Origin: Gilliamella sp. N-G2
GTDB lineage: Bacteria > Pseudomonadota > Gammaproteobacteria > Enterobacterales > Orbaceae
Length of the DNA stretch: 64,000 nt
NCBI RefSeq assembly: GCF_002142215.1
Contig: NZ_NAST01000015.1
Coordinates: 1 to 64,000 of the forward strand
Reading direction: 5' to 3'
Shown here: one piece after another, positions 19,768 through 28,756 of the stretch
Layout: every line of letters starts with the position of its first letter
Numbering within the stretch: the stretch's first letter is position 1
The notes under the pieces: model-generated
Told to the model about the DNA's origin: nothing
What the model saw: the letters and a program-made list of their open reading frames with translations, nothing else
The model's database searches: none
Position numbers and translations under genes: made by a program

Positions 19768-20541
19768 TTAAACCGCTATTAAATTAATGCCTTGCTTTGC
19801 AAACTCTTGCTTGTATTTATTATCTACATTGGTATCTGTGATGATGACATCAAGTTTATTCAATGGTAATACAATATTAATACCATTACGCCCAAATTTA
19901 GATGAATCCAAAACTGCAACGACTTTCTTTGCGACATTCGCCATTACACTGCTAATTGTATAACCTTCATTAAATGTTGTTATTCCTCTTTGTGCATCAA
20001 TACCATCAGCACCAACAAATAAAATATCAGCAGAGATACCATCTAAAGATTGCTCGGCAATTTTTCCATGAAAAGAGCGGGTTTTGTGTCTAAGTGTACC
20101 ACCACAAATTAATAACATAATGTCACTATTATCAGATAGGATAAAAGCAGAGGTAAGACTATTGGTAATAACTGTAATGTGTTTAAGTTTTACCAACTCT
20201 TCTGCTATCAACATAGTTGTACTACCACTATCTAAAATAATAATATCACCCTCTTTCACTTGTTTAACTGCCTCAATAGCAATACGTTTTTTAGCCTCAA
20301 TAAATCGCTGATAACGTTCTTCTAATTGCAGCTCTTTAAATGATTTAATGTCATCGTTATCTATAATTTTGGTTGCACCGCCATGAAATCGAGTAAGCAC
20401 TCCTTGCTTTTCTAATAATCGAAGATCTGTCCGTATGGTGACTTCAGAAACATCATATTTCTTGGATAAATCACTCACTAACACGGTACTGTTCATATTA
20501 AGAAGCTCTATTATTTCTTGGCGTCTTTCACTTGCATTCAT
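19768..20541 (-). CDS. gatR: DeoR-family repressor, GatR-like
   Basis: The 257-residue protein has an N-terminal HTH (RRQEIIELLNMNSTVLVSDL, DVSEVTIRTDLRLLE) and a C-terminal sugar-phosphate sensor domain (IILDSGSTTMLIAEEL, FVGADGID, VVAVLDSSKFG). DeoR proteins of this group repress PTS sugar operons and respond to phosphorylated intermediates. Position between gatD and the lacC-like gene points to galactitol control. A TTTCGAAA palindrome 12 bp before its ATG suggests autoregulation. Confidence 0.87.
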   Translation of the reverse strand: MNASERRQEIIELLNMNSTVLVSDLSKKYDVSEVTIRTDLRLLEKQGVLTRFHGGATKIIDNDDIKSFKELQLEERYQRFIEAKKRIAIEAVKQVKEGDIIILDSGSTTMLIAEELVKLKHITVITNSLTSAFILSDNSDIMLLICGGTLRHKTRSFHGKIAEQSLDGISADILFVGADGIDAQRGITTFNEGYTISSVMANVAKKVVAVLDSSKFGRNGINIVLPLNKLDVIITDTNVDNKYKQEFAKQGINLIAV

Positions 20542-20552
20542 AATATTTCCTT

Positions 20553-20560
20553 TTTCGAAA
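20553..20560 (-). promoter_or_regulatory. TTTCGAAA operator candidate before gatR
   Basis: The 8-bp palindrome TTTCGAAA sits just upstream of the gatR Shine-Dalgarno AGGAAA. Two further copies occur at 23936-23943 and 23972-23979 upstream of gatA. Confidence 0.5.
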
Positions 20561-20633
20561 TTATTTCAGCAGTGTATAACAAACAAAATCAAAAGATAAG
20601 TTTTCATTTTCAACGATTAAATTAAATCAAAAA

Positions 20634-21677
20634 CTACATGCAATTTAGTAAAATCTTCCCATTCATAGGATGACCATTTAATTCGGTAACTTGTGCAATA
20701 AATGTATGAAAGTCACCAATACTGGTAATAAGTGGTTCAAGTTTTATTTTTCCTTCAAGGAAAAATTGGCTCACAAGTTGCCATTCCTCTCCCGGCCATG
20801 GTGCAGAATAATTCATCCAACTACCCAAAATGTGTAATTCTTTTCGTAAAATTAAGCCGAAAGTTTTTTCAGAAAGTGTAATGTCATTATGTAAAGTACC
20901 AACTAAACCAATTTTTGCTCTAGGACCGGCTATCTCAATGGCTAACTTAACGGTAACCGGTGAGCCCGCTGTTTCTAGAACAATCTGCTCAAATCGATTT
21001 ATTGATAACGCCTGAGATATTTCTTCTGGACTAAGATTTTTAGAGTTGTAAACTTGATCGGCCCCTAATGATTTAGCAAGATTTAAACGCGTGTCATTAA
21101 TATCAATAACAGCTATTGATTTAGCCCCCATGGCTTTGGCACATTGCATGGCAAGTAATCCAATTGTTCCGCCGCCGACTATAATGACATTTTTATCTCT
21201 GCAACCATCTGCTAATAACAGCGCGTGCATTCCAACAGTCATTGGTTCAAAGAAAGCCCCCTCAAGAGGAGTTACACCTTTGGGTAATTTGAAGGCATTT
21301 TTTTTATTTAATACTATATATTCAGCAAAGCCACCACTGATTCTTGAACCAACAAAGGTATAATTTTTACAAAGTGAGTAGTAATGTTTTTGGCACTCAT
21401 CACATTTAAAGCAAGGTAATAAAGGTACACAAGAGATTAAATCACCAATAGCAAATTCTGTAACATCATTGCCAATTTCCGTTACCGTACCACTAAACTC
21501 ATGACCAAGGGTTATTGGATAATAGTGAGCGCCTTGATGAAATATTCTTGGAATATCTGAACCACATAGTCCAGAATAAGCCACTTTAACTAAAATTTGA
21601 TCTGAAGATGTTATTTTGGGTTTTTCCATTTCTGTAACAGATAAATTACCCCCATTATTAACGATAACTACTTTCAT
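20634..21677 (-). CDS. gatD: galactitol-1-phosphate 5-dehydrogenase
   Basis: This zinc-dependent medium-chain dehydrogenase oxidises galactitol 1-phosphate to tagatose 6-phosphate with NAD+. Catalytic-zinc motifs GLCGSD and GHEFSG are present, with structural-zinc cysteines in PCFKCDECQKHYYSLC and the nucleotide motif VGGGTIGLLA. The 347 residues and long matches to remembered E. coli GatD (RIF.GAHYYPITLGHEFSG, LGSWMNYSAPWPG) make the call firm. It follows gatC after a 108-bp gap holding a strong stem-loop. Confidence 0.94.
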   Translation of the reverse strand: MKVVIVNNGGNLSVTEMEKPKITSSDQILVKVAYSGLCGSDIPRIFHQGAHYYPITLGHEFSGTVTEIGNDVTEFAIGDLISCVPLLPCFKCDECQKHYYSLCKNYTFVGSRISGGFAEYIVLNKKNAFKLPKGVTPLEGAFFEPMTVGMHALLLADGCRDKNVIIVGGGTIGLLAMQCAKAMGAKSIAVIDINDTRLNLAKSLGADQVYNSKNLSPEEISQALSINRFEQIVLETAGSPVTVKLAIEIAGPRAKIGLVGTLHNDITLSEKTFGLILRKELHILGSWMNYSAPWPGEEWQLVSQFFLEGKIKLEPLITSIGDFHTFIAQVTELNGHPMNGKILLNCM

Positions 21678-21714
21678 CTTTTTTCCTTATAGCTAATAAA
21701 TGATGTTTATTTAT

Positions 21715-21742
21715 GGCTTTCACTGGCTTTCCAGTGAAAGCT
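21715..21742 (-). repeat. strong stem-loop in the gatC-gatD gap
   Basis: GCTTTCACTGG (21716-21726) pairs perfectly with CCAGTGAAAGC (21731-21741) around a 4-nt loop. No U-tract follows on the minus strand, so it may protect or process the mRNA between gatC and gatD rather than end transcription. Confidence 0.65.
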
Positions 21743-21785
21743 TGCAAATGAAATACTTACTGATTGTTGTTAATTTTTAATCTAT

Positions 21786-23135
21786 TTATTCTTTAACTGA
21801 TAATTGATATCTACGTGCTCTTTTCCATGTCAAAAATAAGCAGAATAGATAAAACAATCCAATAAGAACAAAACCTATAGGTTGTTTTAAATTAACCAAC
21901 TGAACCATAAGGTAAGTAATTGGTGACCCGCCTTGATCCATTGCCCCAACCAAAATATTGTTATCTGCCGCAATCGTGCCGGCATCAACTGCCAATTGTG
22001 TGGTTAATGGAATCATTTGTGTCGCAATCCATAATGTAATGGCAATAATGATTGCCCCCGATATAACAATTCTAAATAAATTGCCTTGATGGATAGCCAC
22101 CCCCATAGCAACAAAAAAGCCAATGGTTGCTAAGTCACCAAATGGTAAAACCTCATTACCAGGAAGGATAATGGCAATAAAAATACTTAAAGGAATAAAG
22201 ATTAAACTTGCCGAAACAACTGTTGAGTGGCCTAATAATAAGGCCGGATCTAAACCAATAAGAAAATCTTGGCCCCCAAATTTAGATTGTAAATGTTTGC
22301 GAGCTTGTTTGGATATTGGTGTCAATCCATCCATAATTGGTTTGATTACTCGTGGCATGAGTAACATCACCGCGGCGGTTTGAATAGCAAGTTGTAATGT
22401 TTCCTTCACGCCATACCCTGCCAATAAACCTAATAAGATCCCCATAAATAAACCAACGGTTACCGGCTCACCAAAAGCACCAAATTTCTTTTGCATATCG
22501 ACAGCGTTAAAATTAATTTTGTTAACACCGGGGATTTTTTCAATAACTGCATCAACAAATACCGCTATAGGTCCACAATAGGCTGAGGTACCATGAGGTA
22601 CAGCTATACCATCAAGTTCAAAAAATTCTTTAGTATCTTTAGCGAACCAGTCTCCCAATTTATAAGCGATAACCGCGTGCACAATGACGCCAACTATACC
22701 TAAGTAGTAAGAATCGGTAGCAATATAGACAAGTGCACCGGTAAAGGTCATATGCCAGATATTCCATATATCCACATTGACAACTCTTGTTAATCGCAGA
22801 ACTAACATCAGGATATTAACCGCAATAGCAATAGGTATCGCAACTAAAGCAATTTGCGAAGCCCATGTCATTGGCGCTGCTCCCGGCCAACCAACATCAA
22901 CCACTTTTAAACTGATATCAAATCTTTCCGCCATGGCTTGCGCTGCTGGTCCTACCGAACTAGTTAGCAATCCAACCACTAAGCCAATACCAACAAATCC
23001 AATACCAATATGAATACCTGCTTTTAATGCATCACCAATTTTCATTCTTAATACTAATGAAAATAGAATAATAACAATCGGCAACATTACTGATGGGCCA
23101 AGATCCAAAATGTACTGCATAATTTCAGTAAACAT
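21786..23135 (-). CDS. gatC: galactitol PTS permease IIC
   Basis: This is the inner-membrane channel subunit of the galactitol phosphotransferase system. The 449 residues (E. coli 451) show the multi-TM Gat-family IIC pattern with MLPIVIILFSLVLRMKIGDA near the N-terminus and VPHGTSAYCGPIAVFVDAV in the middle. It lies 4 bp after gatB in gatA-gatB-gatC. Confidence 0.94.
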   Translation of the reverse strand: MFTEIMQYILDLGPSVMLPIVIILFSLVLRMKIGDALKAGIHIGIGFVGIGLVVGLLTSSVGPAAQAMAERFDISLKVVDVGWPGAAPMTWASQIALVAIPIAIAVNILMLVLRLTRVVNVDIWNIWHMTFTGALVYIATDSYYLGIVGVIVHAVIAYKLGDWFAKDTKEFFELDGIAVPHGTSAYCGPIAVFVDAVIEKIPGVNKINFNAVDMQKKFGAFGEPVTVGLFMGILLGLLAGYGVKETLQLAIQTAAVMLLMPRVIKPIMDGLTPISKQARKHLQSKFGGQDFLIGLDPALLLGHSTVVSASLIFIPLSIFIAIILPGNEVLPFGDLATIGFFVAMGVAIHQGNLFRIVISGAIIIAITLWIATQMIPLTTQLAVDAGTIAADNNILVGAMDQGGSPITYLMVQLVNLKQPIGFVLIGLFYLFCLFLTWKRARRYQLSVKE

Positions 23136-23139
23136 ATAT

Positions 23140-23424
23140 TCATCCTTTTAAAATCGATAATATTTTATCTTTAAGCTGCTCAATCCCAACGCCTGAAACA
23201 AAAGGCATACCATGAACGATAGGAATATTCCCAAAGGTTTGATCCATCCTTGCTGTAGTGCAGATCAAATCAACATCATCAATAAATGTATTAATTTCAT
23301 TAATACGACATTGAACCAGATCGAGATCTATACTGTTTTCTTGGCACAACTCTTTTATTTCTTCTGCTGCCAGTGTTGAAGTCGCAACAGCTCCTCCACA
23401 TGCCACAATAATCTTTTTTTTCAT
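23140..23424 (-). CDS. gatB: galactitol PTS component IIB
   Basis: The 94-residue cytoplasmic IIB protein has the phosphocysteine loop [12 protein letters not shown] with Cys9 as probable phosphate carrier. It accepts phosphate from GatA and donates it to galactitol through GatC. It lies 17 bp after gatA. Confidence 0.94.
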   Translation of the reverse strand: MKKKIIVACGGAVATSTLAAEEIKELCQENSIDLDLVQCRINEINTFIDDVDLICTTARMDQTFGNIPIVHGMPFVSGVGIEQLKDKILSILKG

Positions 23425-23441
23425 AATGCCTCCTAGTCAAT

Positions 23442-23894
23442 TTATTGGTTAATAATCACTTTTTTAAAATGCTCAGCGACTTCGTTTGCTTCAGCACTAA
23501 TTAAAAAGTGATAAAACTCTTTATTTTGTAAATTTGAAAAAAGTGCTTTCAATAGATTCAGTTGATCTTCCGGAGAAGTAACAACCAGTGAAATGATTAA
23601 TGAAACTTCAACCGTACTATCTTCATCAGCACGATTGAAAACAACTGGAGATTGAGGACGAATTATATAAATAGCAGGACTAATAGCGTGTTCAGCTTCA
23701 CAATGGGGGATAGCCACAGCATAACCATCAAGTGCAATACCGGTAGGAAATAGAGCTTCTCTCTCTATTAACGCTTTTAGATGACTTTTTTTAACAATAT
23801 TCTTTTGTTGTAATTGTTCACTAATATATGTTAAAGCATCACGCTCATCTTTAAACTTGATATTGTCTTCTAGCAAAAATTGACATTCATTCAT
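23442..23894 (-). CDS. gatA: galactitol PTS component IIA
   Basis: The 150-residue IIA protein of the fructose/mannitol fold carries the phosphohistidine in VAIPHCE (His64). It accepts phosphate from HPr. It is the first gene of the gat operon, with Shine-Dalgarno GGAG before the ATG at 23894 and repeated CTTTCG/TTTCGAAA elements upstream. Confidence 0.93.
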   Translation of the reverse strand: MNECQFLLEDNIKFKDERDALTYISEQLQQKNIVKKSHLKALIEREALFPTGIALDGYAVAIPHCEAEHAISPAIYIIRPQSPVVFNRADEDSTVEVSLIISLVVTSPEDQLNLLKALFSNLQNKEFYHFLISAEANEVAEHFKKVIINQ

Positions 23895-23923
23895 ATTTGA
23901 TCTCCATTATCACTTTACATTTA

Positions 23924-23980
23924 ACTTTCGTTATATTTCGAAATCAAAAATCATAACGAAAGATTATTTACTTTCGAAAT
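23924..23980 (-). promoter_or_regulatory. gat operon operator cluster
   Basis: CTTTCGTTAT (23925-23934) and ATAACGAAAG (23953-23962) are perfect 10-bp inverted repeats. TTTCGAAA palindromes lie at 23936-23943 and 23972-23979. Such TTTCG/CGAAA elements are typical of DeoR-family operators. They cover the zone 30-85 bp before gatA where its promoter should be (for instance -10 TATGAT on the minus strand). GatR is the likely ligand. Confidence 0.6.
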
Positions 23981-24006
23981 TAAAAGCAAATGACAAATAT
24001 TGTTTT

Positions 24007-24022
24007 TGTGATCGAAATCTAT
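24007..24022 (-). promoter_or_regulatory. partial CRP-type site upstream of gatA
   Basis: TGTGA-TCGAAA-TCTAT has one perfect CRP half-site and a poor second half. It lies about 120 bp before gatA. CRP control of gat genes is expected from E. coli, but this match is weak. Confidence 0.3.
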
Positions 24023-24241
24023 TTTTTTAAAAAAAAGTTAAAAAGCGAAAGTTGATTCGATTAGGTAGGGATGGGTTGTTCTGTAAGATAAGAATGAATT
24101 TATTTTCTAATTTCAAAAATTGGCGATGATGGCTAAAATACAATTTTTTTAAAAATATAAATAAATTATCAACTTATTTATTTTTAGATTTATTTTAGCT
24201 TATAGTTATCCCAAAAATCTCTAGTTAACGGTTAACAAAAA

Positions 24242-24257
24242 TATGATCTAAATCACA
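24242..24257 (+). promoter_or_regulatory. CRP-type site upstream of gntK
   Basis: TATGA-TCTAAA-TCACA matches 9 of 10 core positions of the CRP consensus, with A-rich flanks on both sides. It is about 90 bp before the gntK ATG, consistent with catabolite control of gluconate use. Confidence 0.6.
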
Positions 24258-24301
24258 AAAAAAACTTTTTTATATTGCAATAAAGGATTATAGTGACAAA
24301 A

Positions 24302-24315
24302 TGTTACCCGTAACA
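24302..24315 (+). promoter_or_regulatory. GntR-type operator before gntK
   Basis: TGTTAC-CC-GTAACA is a perfect 6-bp inverted repeat matching the E. coli GntR operator TGTTA-N4-TAACA. It sits 21 bp before the gntK start, where GntR binding would block transcription. gntR itself is not in this window. Confidence 0.7.
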
Positions 24316-24336
24316 GATTCTTTGGAGAAAGAAGCA

Positions 24337-24867
24337 ATGACGCAACAAAAGAAACATGTTTTCGTTTTCATGGGTGTATCAGGTAGTGGTAAATCAGCTG
24401 TGGCAAAACAGATAGCCGATAACCTAAATGCCGCTTTTTTGGATGGTGACTTTTTACATCCAAAAGCCAATATATTGAAAATGCGCGGTGGTACGCCACT
24501 AAATGATGAGGATAGGATGCCTTGGTTAAATTTAATTAGTAATGCTGCATTTGCAATGAGTAATGTGAATAACATTTCGATCATTATTTGTTCGGCGCTA
24601 AAAAGACAGTATCGCAATATTATTCGTGGTGAAAATGAAAATGTGCACTTTATTTATTTAAAAGGAAGTTTTGATGTTATTTCACAGCGTTTAGCCAAAC
24701 GTCAAGGACATTATCAAAAAACCGGCATGTTACAGTCGCAATTTGACACATTAGAAGAACCATCAGCTGATGAAAAAGATGTCTATGCTATCAATATTGA
24801 ACAGTCGCTAAATGATGTTATTCACGATGCCACAAAGGTGATTAATTCAATATGTCATTGTGAATAA
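24337..24867 (+). CDS. gntK: gluconokinase
   Basis: The enzyme phosphorylates gluconate to 6-phosphogluconate. The P-loop GVSGSGKS lies near the N-terminus, with FLDGDFLHPKANILKM and MPWLN following, typical of GntK. The frame opens at 24301, but that region is the GntR operator. The ATG at 24337 with Shine-Dalgarno GGAG (24324-24327) gives 176 residues (E. coli 175). edd follows after 47 bp, so gluconate is directed to the Entner-Doudoroff route. Confidence 0.94.
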   Translation: MTQQKKHVFVFMGVSGSGKSAVAKQIADNLNAAFLDGDFLHPKANILKMRGGTPLNDEDRMPWLNLISNAAFAMSNVNNISIIICSALKRQYRNIIRGENENVHFIYLKGSFDVISQRLAKRQGHYQKTGMLQSQFDTLEEPSADEKDVYAINIEQSLNDVIHDATKVINSICHCE

Positions 24868-24914
24868 ATTTATGGTTACTAAAAAATTATAATAAATATA
24901 ATCCAGAGGTAAAT

Positions 24915-26720
24915 GTGAATTCCACTATTTTAGCTGTAACTCAGCGCATTATCGATCGATCTAAAACAACACGTGAAGCTTATCTGCAAAAAATAGAACA
25001 CGCTATGTTAAAAAAAGTTACGCGGGCAAGCTTACCATGTAGTAACCTAGCTCATGGGTTTGCCGCTTGTTGTCTTGATGAAAAAAATGATCTTAAAAAT
25101 ATATTAAAAAGTAATATTGGCATTATTAGTTCTTATAACGACATGTTATCAGCGCATAAACCTTATGAATTTTATCCAGAACAAATTCGCAAAGTATTAC
25201 ACGAAATAGGTGCGGTTGGACAAATGGCTGGTGGTGTACCGGCTATGTGTGATGGAGTAACCCAAGGCGAACCGGGTATGGAAATTTCGCTAATGAGCCG
25301 AGATGTGATTGCCATGTCAGTTGCTGTTGGGTTATCACATAATATGTTTGATGGCGCACTTTATTTGGGTGTCTGCGATAAAATCTTACCAGGGTTATTT
25401 ATTGGTGCCTTATCATTTGGCCATTTACCGGCAATCTTTGTCCCTTCTGGGCCTATGCCTTCAGGGTTACCAAATAAAGAAAAAGTACGTATTCGTCAAC
25501 TTTATTCGGAAGGAAAAGCCTCACGCGAAGATCTATTAGAATCTGAATCAGCCTCATACCATACCAGTGGGACTTGTACTTTCTATGGTACCGCAAATAG
25601 TAATCAAATGGTCATTGAGCTAATGGGATTACATCTACCTGGAGCGGCCTTTGTGCATCCTGAGACCACATTACGTTATGAACTCACCAATGCTGCGGCA
25701 AAACAGATCACTCGGTTAACTAATCAATCCGGTAACTATATGCCTGTTGGTAAAATGGTTGATGAAAAAGTGATAGTTAATGGTTTAGTTGCACTCTTAG
25801 CAACAGGCGGTTCAACCAATCTGACTATGCATATCGTCGCCATGGCTAAAGCGGCCGGTATTATTATTAATTGGGATGATATTTCAGACTTATCCACTGT
25901 TGTGCCGTTATTAAGCCGAATATACCCAAATGGCCCAGCTGATATCAACTACTTCCAAGCCGCTGGCGGCACTTCTTTATTGGTTAGAGAATTATTATCT
26001 GGTGGTTTATTACACGAAGATGTTGAAACGGTAGTTGGTCGTGGACTAAGCCGTTATACTAAAGAACCCATTTTGGAAAATGGTAAACTTATCTTCCGTG
26101 AAGGCCCAAGCAAATCCTTAGATGAAAATGTTATTGCTTCAATCAACAAACCTTTCAACTCGCATGGTGGGTTAAAGGTGATGTCGGGTAATTTAGGTCG
26201 AGCCATAATGAAAACGTCTGCGGTTACGGCTGAGCACCAAATAATTGAAGCGCCAGCCGTGGTATTTAATAGTCAGTATGATTTAGATGCAGAATATAAA
26301 GCTGGCAATCTTAACAAAGATTGTGTTGTAGTGGTGCGTTATCAAGGGCCAAAAGCTATCGGGATGCCAGAATTGCATAAATTAATAACACCATTGGGCG
26401 TTTTGCAAGATCGTGGTTATAAAGTTGCTTTATTAACTGATGGGCGACTATCTGGTGCCTCAGGTAAAGTACCAGCGGCTATTCATGTTACACCGGAAGC
26501 CTATGCTGGTGGGTTATTAAGCAAAGTTCAACAAGGTGATATGATTCGCGTCAACGGTCAAACCGGTGAAATAACTTTACTGGTTGATGAGGCCGAACTG
26601 GCAGCACGAAAAGTTGAGCCAATTGATTTGACCAATTCACACCAAGGCTTTGGTCGAGAACTTTATACCGTTATTAGAGAAAATCTAACTTCAGCAGAAG
26701 AAGGGGCTGTTAGTTTTTAA
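24915..26720 (+). CDS. edd: phosphogluconate dehydratase
   Basis: The first Entner-Doudoroff enzyme dehydrates 6-phosphogluconate to KDPG. The 601 residues (E. coli 603) show IlvD/Edd-family motifs: PAMCDGVTQGEPGMEISL, SGTCTFYGTANSNQM and LTDGRLSGASGKVPAAIH. Conserved cysteines (in CDGVTQG and SGTCTF) serve the [4Fe-4S] cluster. The start is GTG with AGAGGT upstream; the ATG two bases earlier reads straight into TGA. eda is not in the window, unlike the E. coli edd-eda pair. Confidence 0.95.
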   Translation: MNSTILAVTQRIIDRSKTTREAYLQKIEHAMLKKVTRASLPCSNLAHGFAACCLDEKNDLKNILKSNIGIISSYNDMLSAHKPYEFYPEQIRKVLHEIGAVGQMAGGVPAMCDGVTQGEPGMEISLMSRDVIAMSVAVGLSHNMFDGALYLGVCDKILPGLFIGALSFGHLPAIFVPSGPMPSGLPNKEKVRIRQLYSEGKASREDLLESESASYHTSGTCTFYGTANSNQMVIELMGLHLPGAAFVHPETTLRYELTNAAAKQITRLTNQSGNYMPVGKMVDEKVIVNGLVALLATGGSTNLTMHIVAMAKAAGIIINWDDISDLSTVVPLLSRIYPNGPADINYFQAAGGTSLLVRELLSGGLLHEDVETVVGRGLSRYTKEPILENGKLIFREGPSKSLDENVIASINKPFNSHGGLKVMSGNLGRAIMKTSAVTAEHQIIEAPAVVFNSQYDLDAEYKAGNLNKDCVVVVRYQGPKAIGMPELHKLITPLGVLQDRGYKVALLTDGRLSGASGKVPAAIHVTPEAYAGGLLSKVQQGDMIRVNGQTGEITLLVDEAELAARKVEPIDLTNSHQGFGRELYTVIRENLTSAEEGAVSF

Positions 26721-26728
26721 CGTAACTT

Positions 26729-26751
26729 AACTGCCGCAAAATGCGGCAGTT
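26729..26751 (+). terminator. GC-rich hairpin after edd
   Basis: AACTGCCGCA (26729-26738) pairs perfectly with TGCGGCAGTT (26742-26751) with a 3-nt loop, 8 bp past the edd stop. The following GTTGTTAAAA is only moderately U-rich. It may serve both convergent genes, edd and poxB. Confidence 0.6.
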
Positions 26752-26811
26752 GTTGTTAAAATCGTTTCAAAAACCCCGTTCTTAAACTTTTTAGATAAAA
26801 TAAAATGCCAT

Positions 26812-28533
26812 TTATTTTTTCACAAAATTATCTACCAATAAATTAACTACATCTTTCATTTTTCCGTTCAATGATGCTTTTACACTATAAAGCGCCATTC
26901 CCATTACTTGTGAGGTATGAATTTCAGGTGGCATAACTAATTCATATTCGTTTGTCTTAACATCTAATAACGCAGGCCCAGGGTGAGCTAAAAATGATTG
27001 CACCGCAGCTTCAAGTAAATCAGAACTATCAACACGAATAGCAAATAGTCCCATTGCATCAGCTACTTTAGCGAAATCAGGATTTTTTAAATCAGTAAAA
27101 TGATCCATAAGGCCTTCTGATTTTTGTTCCAATTCGACAAAGTTGAGTGAACTATTATTCAAAACAACCACTTTAATTGCTAGGTTTTCTTGGATTGTTG
27201 TTAATAAATCACCTAACAGCATACTAATACCACCATCCCCAGATAAAGCAATCACTTGTCGATGAGGAAAAGCCTTTTGCACACCTAATGCTTGTGGCAT
27301 CGCATTGGCCATAGTACCGTGTTTTAAACTAATAACAGTACGTCTTTTACCATTAGTTGAAAAATGACGACACGCCCAAACCATAGCAGATCCAACATCT
27401 GCGCAAAGTACAGCATCATCATTAGCATATTTATCAATAAGTTCGGTTAAATATTGTGGGTGAATTACTGTTTTAGATGGTATCGCTTTTTTATTTAATT
27501 TATCGATTGCTTTAGTGTGTAATTCACGACATTTGTCTAAAAATGCCGTATCTCCCTTTTCATAAACTAATGGTAATAAAGCAGCTAAGGTTGGTTTACT
27601 TGCACCAACTACACCAATATCTACACTATGCCTGTGACCAAGATGGGTTGCGTCAATATCCACCTGAATAATTGTCGCGTCCTCCGGATAAAATTGTGAC
27701 CACGCAAAATCAACACCGAACATCAAAAGCACATCACATTCTTTAATTGCCGTTGCGCCAGATTCCATACCAAACATACCGGTCATACCCACATTATACG
27801 GATTATCATATTCGACAAAATCTTTAGCTCTTGAAGTATGAACAATCGGAGATTTTAATTTTTTGGCTAGCGCAACTAACTCATCATGAGCTTCGGATAT
27901 ACCATGACCAGCAAATATCGCGACTTTACTGCTTTTATTTAAAACTTCAGATATTTGAGCCAACTCTTCATCAGATGGTCGAATAACAGGTTTAGGGTGA
28001 TAAATTTTATGTCCGCTATTATCCTCAACTTTAGCTAAACTAATATTATAAGGAATCACTAAAACTGCAACACCTTGTTCATTTATCGCAGCTTGAACCG
28101 CTGCTGTAGTAATTCGTCTTGCTTGTGTTGGATCAGAAATTTGCTGACAAAAGACAGAACAGTTTTTATAAATAGATTCAAAGTCAACTTCTTGCGGAAA
28201 ATCTGTTCCTTGTTGAGATGTAACTAACTGGCTTGCTAATAAAATAAGTGGTACTTTATTACGTTGTGCTTCATAAATACCATTGATAAAATGTAAGCTT
28301 CCTGGCCCACAAGATCCAGCACAAGCAGTTATTTGCTGGGTAAGATAAGCTTCAGCTCCCGCCGCAAAAGCACCAACTTCTTCATGGCGAACATGCACCC
28401 ACTCAATATCACTTTTTTTAATAGCAGAGGTAATTTGATTTAAAGTATCTCCAACAATACCGTAACAATGTTTGACACCAGCTTGAGATAAAACTTCAAC
28501 AATAATTTGTGCAACAGACTTTTTTGATGACAT
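26812..28533 (-). CDS. poxB: pyruvate dehydrogenase (quinone) PoxB
   Basis: This thiamine-diphosphate and FAD enzyme oxidises pyruvate to acetate and CO2, passing electrons to ubiquinone at the membrane. The 573 residues match E. coli (572). The glutamate motif RHEEVGAFAAGAEAYL is N-terminal, and the ThDP motif runs from GDGGISMLLGDLL to VVLNN. The C-terminal tail probably has the membrane-binding helix. It is monocistronic and divergent from the SLC13-like gene. Confidence 0.93.
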   Translation of the reverse strand: MSSKKSVAQIIVEVLSQAGVKHCYGIVGDTLNQITSAIKKSDIEWVHVRHEEVGAFAAGAEAYLTQQITACAGSCGPGSLHFINGIYEAQRNKVPLILLASQLVTSQQGTDFPQEVDFESIYKNCSVFCQQISDPTQARRITTAAVQAAINEQGVAVLVIPYNISLAKVEDNSGHKIYHPKPVIRPSDEELAQISEVLNKSSKVAIFAGHGISEAHDELVALAKKLKSPIVHTSRAKDFVEYDNPYNVGMTGMFGMESGATAIKECDVLLMFGVDFAWSQFYPEDATIIQVDIDATHLGHRHSVDIGVVGASKPTLAALLPLVYEKGDTAFLDKCRELHTKAIDKLNKKAIPSKTVIHPQYLTELIDKYANDDAVLCADVGSAMVWACRHFSTNGKRRTVISLKHGTMANAMPQALGVQKAFPHRQVIALSGDGGISMLLGDLLTTIQENLAIKVVVLNNSSLNFVELEQKSEGLMDHFTDLKNPDFAKVADAMGLFAIRVDSSDLLEAAVQSFLAHPGPALLDVKTNEYELVMPPEIHTSQVMGMALYSVKASLNGKMKDVVNLLVDNFVKK

Positions 28534-28756
28534 ACTATCTCCTAAAAATGGTTTAAAAAAATTAAATAATTCAAATAGACTAAATTACACCTAAGTTTTA
28601 TGAATGCGAATAGTTTAGATATAAAAATAGCAAAAAATGTTAAAAATGTCAGCATAACCAAAATTTGCTTTTAATAATCTTTAAGTTAAGATATTCCCTA
28701 TTATAATAAATCAAGGTATTATGTCGAAAATCTAATCGACTTCATGAGCTATCTTT

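Noticed and set aside
22123-22383. Plus-strand frames in gatC
   Set aside because: They are low-complexity complements of TM segments without ribosome sites.
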